A stretch of DNA of 64,000 nucleotides from Embiotoca jacksoni (lineage: Eukaryota; Chordata; Actinopteri; Embiotocidae), in assembly GCA_022577435.1 (NCBI GenBank), contig JAKOON010000015.1:12970830-13034829 (forward strand), given 5' to 3'. The position numbers and the translations under genes are program-made. Positions 61,194 to 64,000 of the stretch are shown here, one piece after another. Under the pieces are notes generated by a model that was not told the DNA's origin, searched no databases, and worked only from the letters and a program-made list of their open reading frames with translations. Position 1 is the first letter of the stretch; each line of letters opens with the position of its first letter.

Positions 61194-62349
61194 GGGGAAA
61201 AAAATGAAAAACTGACTCACCAGCATCACAGCACAACTACAACACAGTCCTACACATTGTGACATAGTGACGCAGCAGGCCGGCTACAGAAACTGTGTAA
61301 AAAAAAAAAAAAACTCGGGCAATCGGCTTTTTAAAAGAAACATATGACATCAAATACAACGCCAAAGAGGCTAAATATTTGTACACAAACTACATGTCAA
61401 ATAACTCGTGAACTTGTCGAAGGGTATCTTGTCAAAAAAAAAATATCTTAAAACTGCATCATAACCAACCACAAATGACATCGAGACAGAGTTGGCAAGT
61501 GCTGCGAGCTGATAAAACCCATCTTTGAGGCAATGTTTTTTTTTCATTTAGTTCAACTCATTGATTATGTGTCAATGTTCATGCGTACACGCGATGGAGT
61601 CTATAAAGTGGCCCCATAATCACACATGCAAAATACGACAAAAATATTCTCATAGTTATGAAGTTTCCCCTCTTGCCTCCTCAAAGCAACTGCGAGTGTT
61701 GTGAGACCGAAATGATGAAAGCCATTATGAGACTGCAAAGGGAAACCAAAAAGTACAGACTTTCAATGGGGAAGCAAAAGTACAAAATGAGGAATTTACA
61801 AGTAAGGCGGTCGACCCTATTTTAAGTTGCTGAAAATACCACAAACTCTGCAGCGCTTAAACTGTACATTAGCAACAACAACAAAAAGCTACACTTGATT
61901 CATGTAGTGGCAAGTAAAAAAAAAAAAACAGCCTTATGAACTCCCATTCGGTTTTGCTTTCCCCTTTGTAACACGATGAGCCAAAAGAAAAGCGGTTGAT
62001 AGACACAAACTTCTACAGTATATCAAGTTGACGTGTTAACTCGTGCGAGTGTTTAAGAAGAAAAGAGCACGATCATCGCAATAGTTGCGTTTCCGTGTTT
62101 TTAATGCTAATGTTCGGGGGGGAAAACCCACCGATTCTCATTTGCGACGGGCTGGTAAACACATAACAGGAGCAAGCAGAGGACCTGCTGGGTTATTCTG
62201 GCTCGTCAATTTCTATTCCTACACGTACAACTCGCGGCTAGTTGAGCATTTCACGCTAACAACAGCACACGATCTTTAACAGCAACCCAAGGGTTACTGT
62301 CCGGGGAGAGTGGCTGTCATGGTCACGTGGGCAGCTAAACAGCTTAATA

Positions 62350-62820
62350 GGCTGCAGCGGGAGTATTTTACCTCGACTCAGGCTTGTAGCGGAGGTTTGT
62401 CCAAAGCCGTCGGGACACGGCGTGGATAAGAGAATGCCGTACGTGCACAGTTGCAGTTGAGGTGAGAAAGGAAACGGCGCAGCTGTGACGAAGCGAATCC
62501 CTGACGGGGAAATGTTTGCTGCAGCAGCCCTGCTTCCTGATGGATGCCGACTCCGGCGACTGCAAGGATGACCGCTCATAGTAAATGGTCTCATTTTGGA
62601 GGGCAACGATTCTCCCCGAGTTTCCACTGTAAAGCGTCGCTGACACACAGTCGCGGCTCGGACAACTTCACAGTAGATGTCGAGTACGCGATCACAATGG
62701 TTCCACATCGGCAGTGAATTCCGTGTCCGCTAGACAACAGTAGATTATTGTTCTCTGCCCCAATGATACTTGAAATACTCCGCCATGCACTCCGCTGTAA
62801 CGACCACAGACTACACACCA
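62350..62820 (-). promoter_or_regulatory. arhgef12: CpG-rich block: probable arhgef12 promoter and 5' UTR exon
   Basis: CpG is dense here while the rest of the window is AT-rich and CpG-poor. The block lies just upstream of the arhgef12 exons and ends in a good donor (TCGAG|gtaaaa, exon edge at 62,372). The frame that would splice correctly into exon 2 has no ATG back to an in-frame TGA at 62,668-62,670, so I read this as a non-coding first exon with translation starting in the 60.5-kb exon. Confidence 0.55.
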
Positions 62821-62829
62821 GACCTGCAA

Positions 62830-63690
62830 TTATTCATCACAAGCTAATTGATTAGCTGATAACCAACTATTTTTGCTAATCAAGCATCATTTTGAGTTGG
62901 GTTCCCTCCCCCCGAGTGAAAGAAATGCTAACAATCTCCGTCTCCGGTGTCACGAGTGTGAAGCTCGTTTCATTGCTTTAGCCCTCCGTGATGATACACT
63001 CCGTATGTTTTGGTTGTGGACTTTTAGGCAGGACAAAACAAGACATTTAGGCTGCGCTTTTCTTTTTGGAAACACCGATCCACATATTTCACTATTTTCT
63101 GACATTTTAAAGACCAAACAAAAACCAATCAATAATGAATTAAGTTGGTTGCGGTACTACAATGCACACAAAAACGGGGAAAATACTACAACTGTGTAAG
63201 CTAATTTTCTTATATTTATATGATTATATATTTGATGTTTTGGGGAGTTCGGACTGACTTAGAAACAGACAGTGTAAACAAGTAATCAGGAGAAAAATGA
63301 ACACATTTTTGGACAGTGAAAGTAACCGTCGGTTGCAATACAAGAAAATACACTAATAAGAACAGTGCAACGCAAACATTGGTGATAGTACAATATACCT
63401 GCTGCAAACACACTATACGTGTTCAAGCATTCGTAGCTCTCTGTACATAAATAAACACATTATTGAAGCTTTGCTCTGTTGCAGCATTATAAATTTGTAT
63501 TCTTGATAATACAAAAAAAAAAACACAAAAAAAACTTGGGAGCTTGTAAATCTTTTTGCCGGAGTGAGAACGACGGCAACTGTTGTACACGTGTGTGTTT
63601 AGGTATTCAACTTTTTGAATACAGATGATGCGACGATCGAGAAGAAATTAGCAACAGGCTGAAATGAGACCATTTTCTCTCAGTTCCTCG
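62830..63690. other. AT-rich spacer upstream of arhgef12
   Basis: No exon, RNA gene or recognisable repeat seen. Plus-strand and minus-strand frames here are short and lack splice support. Confidence 0.6.
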
Positions 63691-63696
63691 GCTCAT

Positions 63697-63905
63697 TCAT
63701 TTCTTTTGAGTCAACTGTAAAAGTTTGCGCTCGGACCTCTTCCTGGATGAGGCTGTTAAATGTGCAGGCAGTGAGAAAGGCAGAAAGAAGGCCGAGTCAG
63801 AACAGGGTGGGATGGGAGGGAGGGGCAGCAGTGGAGCGGGCCTGGGCTTGAATGCTCCATTGAGGTTTGGTGTTTTGATGGAAAACTGTGGCAGAGCTGG
63901 GCCAA
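63697..63905 (-). CDS. Possible terminal exon of an upstream neighbouring gene (unrecognised)
   Basis: An open frame runs from the window edge to TGA at 63,697-63,699. It is Pro-rich (APLLPLPPIPP) and ends SSRKRSERKLLQLTQKK. A strong acceptor, tgttgctgcag preceded by a long CT/TCC tract, sits at 63,906, so the coding part may begin at 63,905. The frame has no ATG, and I do not recognise the family. It could be a chance open frame in GC-rich DNA. If real, it is transcribed in the same direction as arhgef12, about 0.9 kb upstream of the promoter block. Confidence 0.25.
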
Positions 63906-63914
63906 CTGCAGCAA

Positions 63915-64000
63915 CAGTGGCAGGGAGAGAGGCCGGGATCAGACCAGACCATGGAGAGAGAAAAAAGAAGAGGAGGAGGAGGAGGAGGAGGAGGGAGGGA
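63915..64000. repeat. Purine-rich (GGA)n tract at window end
   Basis: A run of gga units with aaaaaag before it. On the minus strand this is a pyrimidine tract leading to the acceptor at 63,906. Confidence 0.8.

Noticed and set aside
62368..62646. 92-codon frame ending at the 62.37-kb donor, in phase with arhgef12 exon 2
   Set aside because: It begins with GTG, contains no ATG, and the frame meets a stop at 62,668-62,670 before any ATG. Treated as 5' UTR.

Overview
The window looks like teleost fish nuclear DNA. It is AT-rich and intron-rich. It carries long TG and ATCT microsatellites, many poly-A/T runs and decayed fish-type transposons (Tc1-like, L1, a LINE tail, a solo LTR, a TIR element), and one large multi-exon vertebrate gene. 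There are no operons, ribosome-binding sites or other bacterial features. The species cannot be named from sequence alone.

The right 40% (about 37.6-62.8 kb) holds one minus-strand gene, the fish orthologue of ARHGEF12 (LARG, leukemia-associated RhoGEF). Forty coding exons were placed by hand from splice sites and reading phase. They join into one 4248-nt frame (1415 residues plus stop) with no internal stop. Domain order is PDZ, RGS-like (LH), DH, PH and an acidic C-terminal tail, which is the LARG plan: the protein couples G-alpha-12/13 and plexin or receptor tails to RhoA activation at the membrane. A CpG-rich block at about 62.35-62.82 kb is the probable promoter and non-coding exon. The start codon is probably in a tiny exon at 60.5 kb. 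The 3' UTR probably ends near an AATAAA at 37.61 kb. Introns contain a solo LTR with perfect 5-bp target duplications, a perfect 18-bp hairpin, a LINE tail, and a TG repeat that forms the 3' splice-site tract of one RGS-like exon.

The left 60% (1-37 kb) has no exon of a family I recognise. It holds a long TG microsatellite, a degenerate repeat rich in TGACCT half-sites, an ATCT microsatellite beside an internally deleted L1, a THAP zinc-finger fossil, two Tc1-like remnants, a 561-bp TIR element, and a 21-unit minisatellite of about 47 bp. Two promoter-like zones on the minus strand have good splice donors: 16.4-17.3 kb (TATA box, donor at 16,413) and about 13.4-14 kb (donor at 13,363). The first could be exon 1 of the gene downstream of arhgef12 (GRIK4 by vertebrate gene order; inference only). 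Near them are small spliced reading frames (12.05-12.53 kb and 14.39-14.72 kb) that I could not assign to any family.

A proline-rich open frame at the right edge (63.70 kb to the window end) may be the last exon of the gene upstream of arhgef12. I found no clearly new multi-gene system. The best leads for something undescribed are the small spliced minus-strand frames, the minisatellite with its regular splice-site-like and ETS-like motifs, and the TG-tract splice site.
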